From the NCBI RefSeq assembly GCF_025860405.1, contig NZ_CP063797.1, positions 1 through 36,483 on the forward strand: 36,483 nt of DNA, in the 5' to 3' direction. Origin of the DNA: Tolypothrix sp. PCC 7712 (GTDB lineage: Bacteria > Cyanobacteriota > Cyanobacteriia > Cyanobacteriales > Nostocaceae). Shown piece by piece: positions 8,257 to 16,172 of the stretch (position 1 is the first letter of the stretch; each line of letters begins with the position of its first letter). Both the position numbers and the translations under genes were made by a program. The notes below the pieces were generated by a model. It did not search any database. It was not told where the DNA came from and saw only the letters and a list, made by a program, of their open reading frames with translations.

Positions 8257-8598
8257 TTAGAATTGGTCAACTAATCCGAGGTTGATAAATCGTTCAATAA
8301 TTGGGTCAACCTCTTGCTGCAACTCTTCAAACTGCTGTATGGCTTGCGGCGATTGGGGAACAAATGACAAGCCACTCATAGCGGTTGCTTGTTCAAATTG
8401 CTGTTGTGGTTGTTGGGTATTGGGCATTGGGTATTGGGGAAGAGTACCGCCAAATTGGTAGTTTGCTCGTCGTAGCTCCCAAAATAAGAAGTTGATAGCT
8501 TCATTCAATTCACTGCAACCCATCTGAGAAGCAATTGACTCTAGGTAAACAAGGTGATGCTTAGGTATAGACACTCTGGTTGATTTGATTTTGGTCAT
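8257..8598 (-). CDS. Ribbon-helix-helix-like DNA-binding protein
   Basis: 113 residues. The N-terminus KSTRVSIPKHHLVYLESIAS then GCSELNEAINFLFWEL has the pattern of a basic strand (RVSIP) plus two helices, as in CopG/Arc-type ribbon-helix-helix proteins. Residues 55-113 are Gln/Pro-rich and likely disordered, then acidic. It begins six bases after the HTH gene stop, so the two are probably co-regulators or partition-like adaptors. It may bind the GCAATACA repeats upstream of the operon. The fold is a moderate-confidence inference. Confidence 0.55.
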   Translation of the reverse strand: MTKIKSTRVSIPKHHLVYLESIASQMGCSELNEAINFLFWELRRANYQFGGTLPQYPMPNTQQPQQQFEQATAMSGLSFVPQSPQAIQQFEELQQEVDPIIERFINLGLVDQF

Positions 8599-8604
8599 CG
8601 TCTT

Positions 8605-9219
8605 TTACTCTTGTTGCAATTTCTTAACAGCCTGAGCTTTGGCCATAACTTCGATTTCGGTAAAGAAGTCATCGAGCTTGGCATCCAATTCATCAATCTT
8701 GTTACCGACTTTTGCCCCAATCAGTTGAGTAATTGCATCTCCAAGTTGACCGTTAAGACTTTCCATCTGTGCGGTACGAGAGCGTATAGCGCTTGTGTCA
8801 ACAGTGTTTAAGGCTATTTGTGGCAACGATGGTAAAGGCTTCGCTTCTAATCTTTGAACAGTTGAGCGGGTATCAACTTTGGCTAATGCTCCAGCTTTGG
8901 GACTGTATTTGTTGTTATCTCCAGCAACACTACTGACATATTCGTTAGTACCCAACTGCTGAAGCTTCCGCATCTCATCAAGGCAGCGTTGACTGTATTT
9001 GCCAAGTGAGGGGTTAAAAGTGGTTTCTGGCTCCCAGTGCCATGCTTCTTTAACAGTCTTGGCATAGCTGAAGACCATGCGACGTTTGACCCCTAGAATC
9101 TGCGAAAGTTGGTCAACTGTGTAGTAATCACTAGTCTGTGCATTGCACTGTGTATTGCATTCCTCTTCACTGTGTACTTGCACTTCTATTGCATCGATAT
9201 CTTGGAAGTCTTGATACAT
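8605..9219 (-). CDS. Helix-turn-helix protein, first gene of the minus-strand operon
   Basis: 204 residues. Residues about 31-60 (YYTVDQLSQILGVKRRMVFS) look like a MerR- or excisionase-type HTH. The middle is Ser/Ala-rich and the C-terminus (about 150-204, DELDAKLDDFFTEIEVMAKA) is acidic helix, suited to oligomerisation. As the promoter-proximal gene facing a divergent operon, it is a good candidate regulator of both. ATG at 9219; the preceding bases (GATAGCTTACAAAGCTT) show no strong ribosome-binding site. Confidence 0.6.
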   Translation of the reverse strand: MYQDFQDIDAIEVQVHSEEECNTQCNAQTSDYYTVDQLSQILGVKRRMVFSYAKTVKEAWHWEPETTFNPSLGKYSQRCLDEMRKLQQLGTNEYVSSVAGDNNKYSPKAGALAKVDTRSTVQRLEAKPLPSLPQIALNTVDTSAIRSRTAQMESLNGQLGDAITQLIGAKVGNKIDELDAKLDDFFTEIEVMAKAQAVKKLQQE

Positions 9220-9431
9220 AAGCTTTGTAAGCTATCGTTTTTTGATACTGTGCGGTGCGTTCTCTGCACTTGAGTACATACTAATAGCAATACAATATAT
9301 TAGCAATACAATTGCAATACAGTATATTTATCTCAACACAACGTATATATAAGAAAACAATATTGCTATTGTATTGTGGTTATAAAATGATTGTATATAT
9401 ACTGTGGATGTGTTGCAATTGAGGGGATGTA
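9220..9431. promoter_or_regulatory. Divergent AT-rich control region with GCAATACA repeats
   Basis: This 212-bp gap separates divergent operons. GCAATACA occurs at 9287-9294, 9303-9310 and 9314-9321; a near-complement TGTATTGT lies at 9370-9377, and TGTATTGC recurs just inside the 8605-9219 gene. The centre is very AT-rich with several ATATA stretches that could be -10 elements on both strands. The repeats look like operators for a small DNA-binding protein encoded next door. Spacings of 16 and 11 bases could also suit an iteron set. Confidence 0.55.
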
Positions 9432-9695
9432 GTGTATAGCCTGTTTATTCCAATGCCTGAAATGCCTGAAAGACGGCGAATAGCAACAACCTATCGGCTT
9501 GATACCTGGGTGACAGATAACCTTGTAGACCTAGCAGAACAGGCTGGAGAAAGTGTTAACGCTTATGTAGAGAAAGTTTTATTCAAACACTGTATAGAAA
9601 ATTTACCAGAAGATAAAAGAGTAGAACCCTTGGGAGACCAACGCAGAAAAGCAACCAAACGTGGGTTAAAAGTAGTGGGTAAGAAAAATGACTGA
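9432..9695 (+). CDS. Ribbon-helix-helix-like DNA-binding protein, head of five-gene operon
   Basis: 87 residues. RRRIATTYRLDTWVTDNLVD then AEQAGESVNAYVEKVLFKHC fits a ribbon-helix-helix fold (basic strand RIATTYRL, two helices). The tail is Lys/Arg-rich. GTG at 9432 has GAGGGG five bases upstream and was chosen over in-frame ATGs at 9453 and 9462, which lack such a site. It is probably an autoregulator binding the upstream repeats. The end overlaps the next gene (ATGACTGA). Confidence 0.6.
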   Translation: MYSLFIPMPEMPERRRIATTYRLDTWVTDNLVDLAEQAGESVNAYVEKVLFKHCIENLPEDKRVEPLGDQRRKATKRGLKVVGKKND

Positions 9696-9816
9696 ATCAC
9701 CAGGACAATACAACGACCAAGCAAGCCGACTAGACCGCATAGAAGCAATCCTGGCTACTGTGTCCACCCAAAAAGCCGCTAACACTCAGGCGATCGCGCA
9801 ATGGAACCAACAATAG
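9688..9816 (+). CDS. Small helical protein (42 aa)
   Basis: MTESPGQYNDQASRLDRIEA and onward. The segment RLDRIEAILATVS resembles the start of the 149-residue protein at 10147 (RLDRVEDDLAIVK), suggesting a shared coiled-coil origin. Its ATG overlaps the end of the upstream gene and its stop lies inside the next gene. A shortened copy of its first residues (MSESLGQYKQ) is found at 10751. Confidence 0.5.
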   Translation: MTESPGQYNDQASRLDRIEAILATVSTQKAANTQAIAQWNQQ

Positions 9817-9977
9817 AGCAACTAAAAGCCTTTTTCCGATTATGTGTTCGCGCTAGTAATCTACTAAGGAATATAGAATTAGTCAGATTTGATGGAAGAA
9901 CAAACAGAATTGTAGTTTTAATCGGTGAAACAATTGAGGTAGAGATTCTCAGCAACGGAGAGGAAATTATCGGATGA
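9801..9977 (+). CDS. Small cyanobacterial protein (58 aa), DUF6888-like
   Basis: MEPTIEQLKAFFRLCVRASN and onward, with LVRFDGRTNRIVVLIGETIE in the second half. This pattern (short helix, then beta strands) matches my memory of a small cyanobacterial family of unknown function, DUF6888. Start overlaps the previous gene by 16 bases, and the stop overlaps the next start (ATGA). Function unknown. Confidence 0.6.
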   Translation: MEPTIEQLKAFFRLCVRASNLLRNIELVRFDGRTNRIVVLIGETIEVEILSNGEEIIG

Positions 9978-10150
9978 GCAACTATTTAAATTTCTCAGAA
10001 AAAGAACTACGGGAATACGTCAAAGCTAACCCCCAAGATGAAGAAGCATTTCAACATTTCCTCAGCATCATCAGAGCCAAGCCAGGAAGGGTAGTAGTCA
10101 GTACTGATGAACAGTTAGAAGCTGAGTTGAAAAAAAGATTAGCCTTATGA
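9974..10150 (+). CDS. Small cyanobacterial protein (58 aa), DUF6887-like
   Basis: MSNYLNFSEKELREYVKANP then QDEEAFQHFLSII. The layout, an initial LREYV helix followed by DEEAF, resembles the small family DUF6887 that is commonly found beside DUF6888 in cyanobacteria (recollection, not searched). Coupled by ATGA overlaps on both sides. Possibly an antitoxin- or regulator-like pair with the preceding gene; that is inference. Confidence 0.6.
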   Translation: MSNYLNFSEKELREYVKANPQDEEAFQHFLSIIRAKPGRVVVSTDEQLEAELKKRLAL

Positions 10151-10596
10151 CTACAGAACAGCGACTAGACCGGGTTGAGGATGACCTAGCGATAGTAAAG
10201 CAACTCCTAACATCTGCTGCCACCTACGCCGAATCAGCAAACAGGCGGCTTGATGAATTGACCATCAAACAAGACCGTACTCAATCCCAGATTGATCAAT
10301 TAGGTACTCGCATTGACCAAATAGGAGCGCGTGTTGACCAACTTTCTGGCAAGGTTGACAGCTTTGTTTCTCACACGCAACGCCTATTTACAAAGGCTGG
10401 CGGTGAGGTAGAAGAAACAAAGGCACGAACTGAGCGACTAGAAGCACTCATGCTCAGGCTTGACCGAAATTTTGAGGAACAAAGATCAGAGTTTCAGGAG
10501 TTTAAGCGGACTACAGGTGCTACCTTGGAGCGAATTGACCGAGTTTTAGACTACCTGCTCAGACAGCAAGGTGGTAGTGGCAATCCCCCGCCTTAG
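10147..10596 (+). CDS. Coiled-coil protein (149 aa)
   Basis: MTTEQRLDRVEDDLAIVKQL and onward. It consists almost wholly of heptads: repeats such as IDQLGTRIDQIGARVDQLSG (about 49-68) are classic coiled coil. A short Gly/Pro tail ends the protein. Last gene of the coupled operon. Such proteins are common in cyanobacteria and are usually annotated hypothetical. Confidence 0.65.
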   Translation: MTTEQRLDRVEDDLAIVKQLLTSAATYAESANRRLDELTIKQDRTQSQIDQLGTRIDQIGARVDQLSGKVDSFVSHTQRLFTKAGGEVEETKARTERLEALMLRLDRNFEEQRSEFQEFKRTTGATLERIDRVLDYLLRQQGGSGNPPP

Positions 10597-11074
10597 GTGC
10601 GACCGAGCATCTAGGATGAACAACATTGACTCCCACAACTAAACCACCCCTAAGATTTGTAAACCTTATACCAGAGGCGTTTCTTACTTTTTTCTTACCA
10701 CTACTGAACGGCAATGCCTGCGACGGTTCGCGGAGCGACCATCGCATTTCATGAGTGAATCACTAGGACAGTACAAGCAATAGGCAAAAAAAAATTACGC
10801 ACAACTCATTCTTGATCTATGTTGAACTTATTACAAATGGTTGAGGAACTGAAAACCAGTAAACCAAAATCAAAGCGGCGCGTTTGCAAGGGCGATCGCC
10901 CTTCCTAATAATCGCTTTACTACAAATTCAGGTAATTTCTGATACTAAACAAAACTGTCATATTTTTTTGATGACCCAAAAGACAAAACTACTAGAGTAT
11001 AAAAAAGGACGGAGTGACCGCGATTACCTCATCAAAAAAAATGTCGGCTAAAAGTCTTTAGGCTTTTGAGTCTC

Positions 11075-11114
11075 GAATTAGCTAGAAAAGCTTAGAATTA
11101 GCTAGAAAAGCTTA
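11075..11114. repeat. Tandem 20-bp direct repeat upstream of rep operon
   Basis: GAATTAGCTAGAAAAGCTTA occurs twice back to back (11075-11094, 11095-11114). The unit contains AGCTAGAAAAGCT, itself nearly symmetric. Perfect tandem copies ahead of a rep operon suggest a regulator-binding or iteron-like site. Confidence 0.75.
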
Positions 11115-11264
11115 AACTCTCGATACAAAGAACGATTACCAGTCGTTCACCCAAATACTGTTAACCAACAGTCTAAATATTTCAATTATTTTTTCTTACT
11201 TCAAGCTTACCTAACTAATTCACAAAACTCAAAGCCTGGGACTGCCCAATTTTTTAAAGTTTTA

Positions 11265-11281
11265 CCCGGAAAAGAGCCGGG
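11265..11281 (+). promoter_or_regulatory. Short hairpin before the first rep-operon gene
   Basis: CCCGG (11265-11269) and CCGGG (11277-11281) pair around a seven-base A-rich loop, 14 bases before the ATG at 11296. The run of T before it (11251-11263) is on the wrong side for a plus-strand terminator. It may modulate translation of the first gene. Confidence 0.35.
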
Positions 11282-11295
11282 ATAACAGCAGTTCC

Positions 11296-11541
11296 ATGAA
11301 AAAAATTAATAATGCTGTGGGAACATCCCCCCCACAACACAATTTTAAAAAAGCTTACCTAGTAACTATTGTAGCAATATCCTCCCCCAGGGGTCAATCT
11401 CAGGGCTACAAAAGGCTAGTTCAGGCGGTACATAGGCGGGAGCTAACAACAAGTCTTGAAATCCTTGATGCAAGCGGGATTGAAGGTGATTTGGCAATTT
11501 TACTGCTGGCTAACCTTCAAAGCTTGGAGGTGGCAAGATGA
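11296..11541 (+). CDS. Hypothetical protein (81 aa) at head of the rep operon
   Basis: Reads MKKINNAVGTSPPQHNFKKA with a C-terminal helical half (VHRRELTTSLEILDASGIEG then DLAILLLANLQSL). Not recognised. Its end overlaps the next gene start by four bases (ATGA), so it is coupled to the zinc-finger gene and then to rep. It may be a copy-number or Rep accessory protein. The ribosome-binding site is weak. Confidence 0.5.
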   Translation: MKKINNAVGTSPPQHNFKKAYLVTIVAISSPRGQSQGYKRLVQAVHRRELTTSLEILDASGIEGDLAILLLANLQSLEVAR

Positions 11542-11861
11542 AAGTCTGTCCCCACTGCCAAGGTGAGTTTCGGCTGAATTTCACAGTTGAACGCCGGACT
11601 AAAAGCAAATACCTTCGGGCCGGATGTTGCAATGCCCCACTGAGAGAGTACCCTAGCCCAGAAAGGTTACTGCGATCTGCTGTAGGCGGCAGCGCTTCCG
11701 CTCTTCGGACGCTTACGCGAACGCGATCGCCTAACTTCACCCATGAAGAACGCCAATATTTAGTACGAGTAGCCAGCCTTGACTGGTTTAGCGGTGCGGT
11801 AGCTACAAATTTACTTGCGATCAAAGTCAAAACACAGGCATCTGTGGAGGTGGTAGCGTGA
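11538..11861 (+). CDS. Small zinc-finger-like protein upstream of rep (107 aa)
   Basis: Begins MKVCPHCQGEF, with a CxxC pair (C4, C7) and further Cys at 30-31 (AGCCNAP) that could complete a zinc site. The middle (VGGSASALRTLTRTRSP) reads through a HIP1-type repeat and may be an insertion. The C-terminus is helical. GGAGG lies eight bases before the ATG. It overlaps both neighbours by four bases (ATGA and GTGA), implying co-translation with Rep. Confidence 0.55.
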   Translation: MKVCPHCQGEFRLNFTVERRTKSKYLRAGCCNAPLREYPSPERLLRSAVGGSASALRTLTRTRSPNFTHEERQYLVRVASLDWFSGAVATNLLAIKVKTQASVEVVA

Positions 11862-14800
11862 GTAAATTTCATCCCACTTCAAAGGCTAATCCTTGTCCAT
11901 CTTGCGGCGATATTAAAGGAAATTGCAGACACCAAGACGCAGGCGAGATTATCCTCTGCATGACCGCCAACAGCAACCGCAAGGGCGAAATTGTTGACGG
12001 TGGTTATAAGATAATTGATCTCAGCCAAGATGGACTATGGGCAATTCTCAAGCCCAATAATGAGCAGTGGTCAGAAGAACAAAGGCAGCAGTGGGCGAGT
12101 GAGCAGAGGCAACGGCTGCTCATGTCACAGCGAGAAGAAAAACGAAAGCTAGCTCAATTACTGCCAATCCCACAAAGAGATACCCAATATCGCCGCATCG
12201 TTGCCAGCTTGGGTTTAAACCAAAAGCACCGCATCTCGGATTTATCTGAGAAACGCGGTTTAAATGCAGAAGAAATTGATTTTGCAGTAAGCCAAGGTTG
12301 GTTATGCAGCTGGCAAAGAGGAGAAGTAGTTGAAGGCGTATCACCCAAACTACCGGGAATTAACCCCAGTGGAATTAAGCGTACATTGTTAGGGGTAAGC
12401 GGTATCGGCATCACTGCCATTGATAACGCTGGCAATATCACAGGATTTCAAATCGCCAGTGACAACCGCGAGAAATTTGGTAAATACCTGTGGTTATCTT
12501 CCGCCTCAAAAAATGGCAGTGGGCCACATCTCCCCAGTGGGGAATTGCCGATTTTTGTATGGCGGTATCCAGAAGCTAAAGAAATAACTGAGACTTGGCT
12601 AATTGAAGGTGGGCTTAAATCGCTAATTACAGCGCTCAAGTTGTGGTTTAGGTATGGGCGCAAAGACATCCAGATTATCGGCGCGGCTGGGGCTAATTTT
12701 AACGGTTCTATTGGTGCAGTTTGCGAAGCACTGCAAGGTAAAGTTAATTTATTCCCAGATTCAGGAAGCTTGAGCAATACCCAAATCCTCAAACAGTACA
12801 AATCTACTATTGAGGCACTAACCAGCAAAGCTTACTCAGTCTCAGTGGCTTGGTGGGGCCAGATCCAAAAAGGAATTGACCAAGACATAGATGAGCTAGA
12901 GAACACGTTAGATTTTGATTTAATCACACCGGGGGAATTTTTCAATTTAGTAGGAGAAGAAAATGATGGAACACATAGATATGGTGGTGGAAATTATCAA
13001 TCAACACTACAAAAAAGTAGCAATGGAGGAATTCCAGGAATCAATGCCGGAAGAACCGGAATCAGCAGCAATGGAGTATGCGGAGAAATATGCACCACAG
13101 ACGAGCAAGGCAGCATTATTAAAAATAATAAATGGTGGCGAAAATGGCTTAGAAGTAGGCGATACACCCCACACATGAGGGTAAAAATGCCTAAGTTTAG
13201 GTTCCCATTAGAAACACCCAAAAATGATGCTGTAATCACTGTTAACTCTGGTTTAGGTTCTGCTAAAACTGAAGCCTTAATAGAGCTAATTAGAATCTCT
13301 AGTTATCGCGCTTTCCTAATTGGATACCGCAATAATCTCCTATTGCAAACTGGCAACCGTGCTAGTGATACTGGGCTAAATATTTATCACATCAGAGAAG
13401 ATGATGGAGTAGCTTTATTACCAGATGAAAATACGAATTTAGCACTATGCCTAGATAGCATTCATCATATTGATGGCTATTTTTCTGGAGTAGATATTTA
13501 TCTGGATGAAACTGTATCTATCTTGTTGCACGCTTGCGGCGGTGGCACCCTGAAAGACAATCAGGCTAAAGCTTTAGCAATATTTACAAAAGCCTTGAAA
13601 GAATGCAATAGAGTGATTCTACTTGATGGCAATTTGGCTGATATTCACTGTGATTTCATCGCTAAAATATCTGGTAAAAGGCTTTTTAAAATTGGCAATG
13701 ATAGTAAAATACCACCGCATAAATTTATATTTATCGATGCAATAGACATAGAAGGAGAAATTAAAAAACGTGATAAATCTCCAATAATTAAAGCTATGTT
13801 GGCAGATGGAATCATACCTTGGGTAGCTAGCGACTCTAAAACACTTACAGACAGCCTGAATGAGATATTTAAAAAACAAGGTAAGATGAATGGTTTTGTA
13901 CTCAATAAAGATACAGCAGGGGAAACATGGGCTAAGGAATTTCTAGCCAATCCTGATAAATTTATTACAGACAAAAAGCCTGACTATTTTATAATCTCAC
14001 CTACGGCTGAAAGTGGGGTGAGTATCACTATTAGGGGATACTTTACGGATAAATTTACTTTCTTTAGTGGGGTATCTGGCACTAATAGCCAACATCAAAT
14101 GTTATTTAGGTTGAGGGATGATTCAATTCCTCATTATGTCTTCTGTCCTGAAAAATCCCATATTAGAGATAGAAATACACCTAGGAATTACTCAGAGAAA
14201 GCCTATGCAACATTTATGAATGAGAAGATTATTCAATCAGCAATGCTGGCTTCTGAGGGTAATACTAGCCAGATGATGAAAATTATCAGCCAAGCTATCA
14301 GCCGGAACAATGATGATTGGTGGGCTTTCTCTAGCTTACTAGGAGCGCTTGATAACATCGAGATGGACAACCTCAGAAAGTGCCTAATTCATGCACTAGT
14401 TGAAGCAGGACATGAGGTAGAAATTGCACGATGGGAAAGTGATGAGGGGATTAAAGCTATTGAGAAAGTCGCCAAAGAATCTGTGAGAATGAATCATGCT
14501 GTAGAGCTATTTAATGCTAATAAATTTGATTCACTGGAGGAAGCTAACCAGATAGCGAAATCCAATCCCACAAAGTCAGTACAGCGCCGAATCGAGAAAA
14601 CACGCCTACTAGATAGACTCCCAGGAATTGAAGATACAAGTATTTGGGATGCTGAATTTATTAATGATTATTACCTTAAGGATAAAGAATTTATCAGCAA
14701 GCAGCAGCGCTTTTACTTCTTGAGTAACTTTGAAATATCTAAAAAGCGTAGTGAAGTAAATTGGTATTACTTAGCTACTAACCAGCATTTTTATATGGGG

Positions 14801-15856
14801 CAAGCTAAAGCTGATTCACATCTAAAAATCTGGGGATTACAGCAAGTAAATATTCGGCAATTCCTAGAGGGTGAATATCACAAAAATTCACCTGAACTTG
14901 AGGAACTAATGCAGCAGTGTAGGGATAGAAAAGATATAGCCAGCGCTTTAAATATTGAGCCTAAGCCAGCAACGGAGAGCCGCAAAGAAAATATTGAATT
15001 ATTGCGATCTCTGCTCGACCTAATAGGGCTAAAGTTAGCAAAACCATCCAGAAAACTGGTTAATGGGGTGAGAGAACGTGTTTACTGTGTTGACAAAGCT
15101 GCAATGAGCTATCCAGTCAGGACAGAAATCCTCAAGGCGATCGCCCGAAAGTTTGACGGCTACCTAGAATCAGATGCGGTCAAAAAAGTTTGCTGGGAAG
15201 AAGTACCAGTTATTGAAACAGTAGAAGCACAAGCGGCGGTCAACGTGGCAGCAGTCGATCCAGTGGATGAGTCACCTACATTAACAACAGTTCTTAGCCA
15301 TGAGTTATTAGATGATATCAATCCTGAATTAGCACCAATTACCACAGATAATTTTGATAGCAAAACTGATATCATTCCCGAATTGACATCAACCCAACAG
15401 GCGAGGCCTGCGGCGGTACTCTGCCTTGACCCCTCTGGGGAACGCGGAGCGACCATCGCCCCTGCTCCCACGGCTTGTGAGTTGGCCGTTCAGCAATTAC
15501 AGCAGGTTTCAACCTGGGCAGAGGTCACACAAGAAATGATTGATCTGGGATGGTGGTCACTGAGGCAAGAGGAACGCTATCGCCTCACAGCTTTATATCA
15601 GCAGTCCCAGCAATGCACCATAGTACAGGGAAAACAGCCAACATCCGGTTCTAGATGCTGGGTGTGGCATTATTCGCAATGGCTAGAGGGGATTGTTCAT
15701 CACTGGGAGCATCGACCGCACGAGAAGTTCTTTAAGGCGATCGTTAATTTTGTGGATGGTGGCAGTCGCATGGTTTGGAATCGTGGGGAAATTCAGCTTT
15801 TTGATGAGGCGAGCGCCTGCAACTCGATGACCATAAGACGAATGGCACTAAGATAA
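11858..15856 (+). CDS. Large plasmid replication protein (primase-helicase type, CyRepA-like)
   Basis: A 1332-residue protein. The N-terminus carries a zinc-binding motif (C13, C16, C23, C34), as in DNA primases. Residues about 240-345 look like a TOPRIM-type domain (DUF3854-like): ETWLIEGGLKS with E250, QIIGAAGAN, VNLFPDSG with D301, and later acidic DQDID. The second half resembles an SF2/origin-binding helicase: P-loop VNSGLGSAKTEAL (465-474), YLDETVS with D550-E551, and later motifs up to about 770. The P-loop has Ala (GLGSAKT) where GxGKT is usual. This matches the large cyanobacterial plasmid replication proteins annotated as CyRepA. GGAGG precedes the GTG start. The far C-terminus (CNSMTIRRMALR) is altered by a 195-bp element. 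Confidence 0.8.
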   Translation: MSKFHPTSKANPCPSCGDIKGNCRHQDAGEIILCMTANSNRKGEIVDGGYKIIDLSQDGLWAILKPNNEQWSEEQRQQWASEQRQRLLMSQREEKRKLAQLLPIPQRDTQYRRIVASLGLNQKHRISDLSEKRGLNAEEIDFAVSQGWLCSWQRGEVVEGVSPKLPGINPSGIKRTLLGVSGIGITAIDNAGNITGFQIASDNREKFGKYLWLSSASKNGSGPHLPSGELPIFVWRYPEAKEITETWLIEGGLKSLITALKLWFRYGRKDIQIIGAAGANFNGSIGAVCEALQGKVNLFPDSGSLSNTQILKQYKSTIEALTSKAYSVSVAWWGQIQKGIDQDIDELENTLDFDLITPGEFFNLVGEENDGTHRYGGGNYQSTLQKSSNGGIPGINAGRTGISSNGVCGEICTTDEQGSIIKNNKWWRKWLRSRRYTPHMRVKMPKFRFPLETPKNDAVITVNSGLGSAKTEALIELIRISSYRAFLIGYRNNLLLQTGNRASDTGLNIYHIREDDGVALLPDENTNLALCLDSIHHIDGYFSGVDIYLDETVSILLHACGGGTLKDNQAKALAIFTKALKECNRVILLDGNLADIHCDFIAKISGKRLFKIGNDSKIPPHKFIFIDAIDIEGEIKKRDKSPIIKAMLADGIIPWVASDSKTLTDSLNEIFKKQGKMNGFVLNKDTAGETWAKEFLANPDKFITDKKPDYFIISPTAESGVSITIRGYFTDKFTFFSGVSGTNSQHQMLFRLRDDSIPHYVFCPEKSHIRDRNTPRNYSEKAYATFMNEKIIQSAMLASEGNTSQMMKIISQAISRNNDDWWAFSSLLGALDNIEMDNLRKCLIHALVEAGHEVEIARWESDEGIKAIEKVAKESVRMNHAVELFNANKFDSLEEANQIAKSNPTKSVQRRIEKTRLLDRLPGIEDTSIWDAEFINDYYLKDKEFISKQQRFYFLSNFEISKKRSEVNWYYLATNQHFYMGQAKADSHLKIWGLQQVNIRQFLEGEYHKNSPELEELMQQCRDRKDIASALNIEPKPATESRKENIELLRSLLDLIGLKLAKPSRKLVNGVRERVYCVDKAAMSYPVRTEILKAIARKFDGYLESDAVKKVCWEEVPVIETVEAQAAVNVAAVDPVDESPTLTTVLSHELLDDINPELAPITTDNFDSKTDIIPELTSTQQARPAAVLCLDPSGERGATIAPAPTACELAVQQLQQVSTWAEVTQEMIDLGWWSLRQEERYRLTALYQQSQQCTIVQGKQPTSGSRCWVWHYSQWLEGIVHHWEHRPHEKFFKAIVNFVDGGSRMVWNRGEIQLFDEASACNSMTIRRMALR

Positions 15857-16034
15857 CGCTAAACCCATTACCTATAAGGCTTTTGGGTGTGGGGTGTGGG
15901 GTGTGGGGTGTAGTGAATAAGGAAAATATTTATGTTCGTACTCGATATTTGGTTTTCTTAATTTCCCCCTACACCCTACACCCTGCCCCCTACACCCTGC
16001 CCAGACGAGCTTTCAGCTTTTCTTAGTGCCATTC
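15840..16034. mobile_element. MITE-like element with 13-bp terminal inverted repeats and 11-bp target duplication
   Basis: The left end GAATGGCACTAAG (15840-15852) is the exact reverse complement of the right end CTTAGTGCCATTC (16022-16034). Both are flanked by the same 11 bases, GACCATAAGAC (15829-15839 and 16035-16045), as target-site duplication. The 195-bp interior has no ORF; it holds tandem GGTGTGG / CCCTACA heptamer repeats (about 15885-15912 and 15964-16001) that can fold on each other. This is a non-autonomous element that has inserted in the last codons of rep. The mobilising transposase is not in the window. Confidence 0.85.
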
Positions 16035-16172
16035 GACCATAAGACCAAGCATGAATTAAATCCTGATGACAATCACAAATCAGGACGAAAAATTAATGAT
16101 GAGATAAATTTAGCTGCACTCGTACCGATGGGCTTGATGTTAACTGATAAATTTCACAATTGGCAGAAGTAG
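16035..16172 (+). pseudogene. Reading-frame remnant downstream of the MITE
   Basis: After the element, a frame reads DHKTKHELNPDDNHKSGRKI and continues to a TAG at 16172 (45 residues). It looks like the C-terminal end of a protein, with plausible codon use. In the sequence before insertion it would be in a different frame from rep, so joining the two would need a frameshift. It may be the old C-terminus of Rep or of another gene. Confidence 0.35.

Larger units (their letters stand above)
10597..11295. other. Non-coding region upstream of the replication operon
   Basis: About 700 bp without a convincing gene. It contains a decayed copy of the start of the 42-residue gene (ATG 10751 to TAG 10783, MSESLGQYKQ), a possible 29-codon ORF at 10819-10908, the cyanobacterial repeat sequence near 10716-10746, a HIP1 site near 10893, a 20-bp tandem repeat at 11075-11114, a small dyad near 11128-11146 (AACGA and TCGTT), and a hairpin just before 11296. 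It could hold the promoter of the rep operon and regulatory RNA. Confidence 0.5.

Noticed and set aside
15885..16001. GGTGTGG heptamers as telomere repeats
   Set aside because: They lie within the MITE-like element and match the short tandem heptamers common in cyanobacterial genomes.
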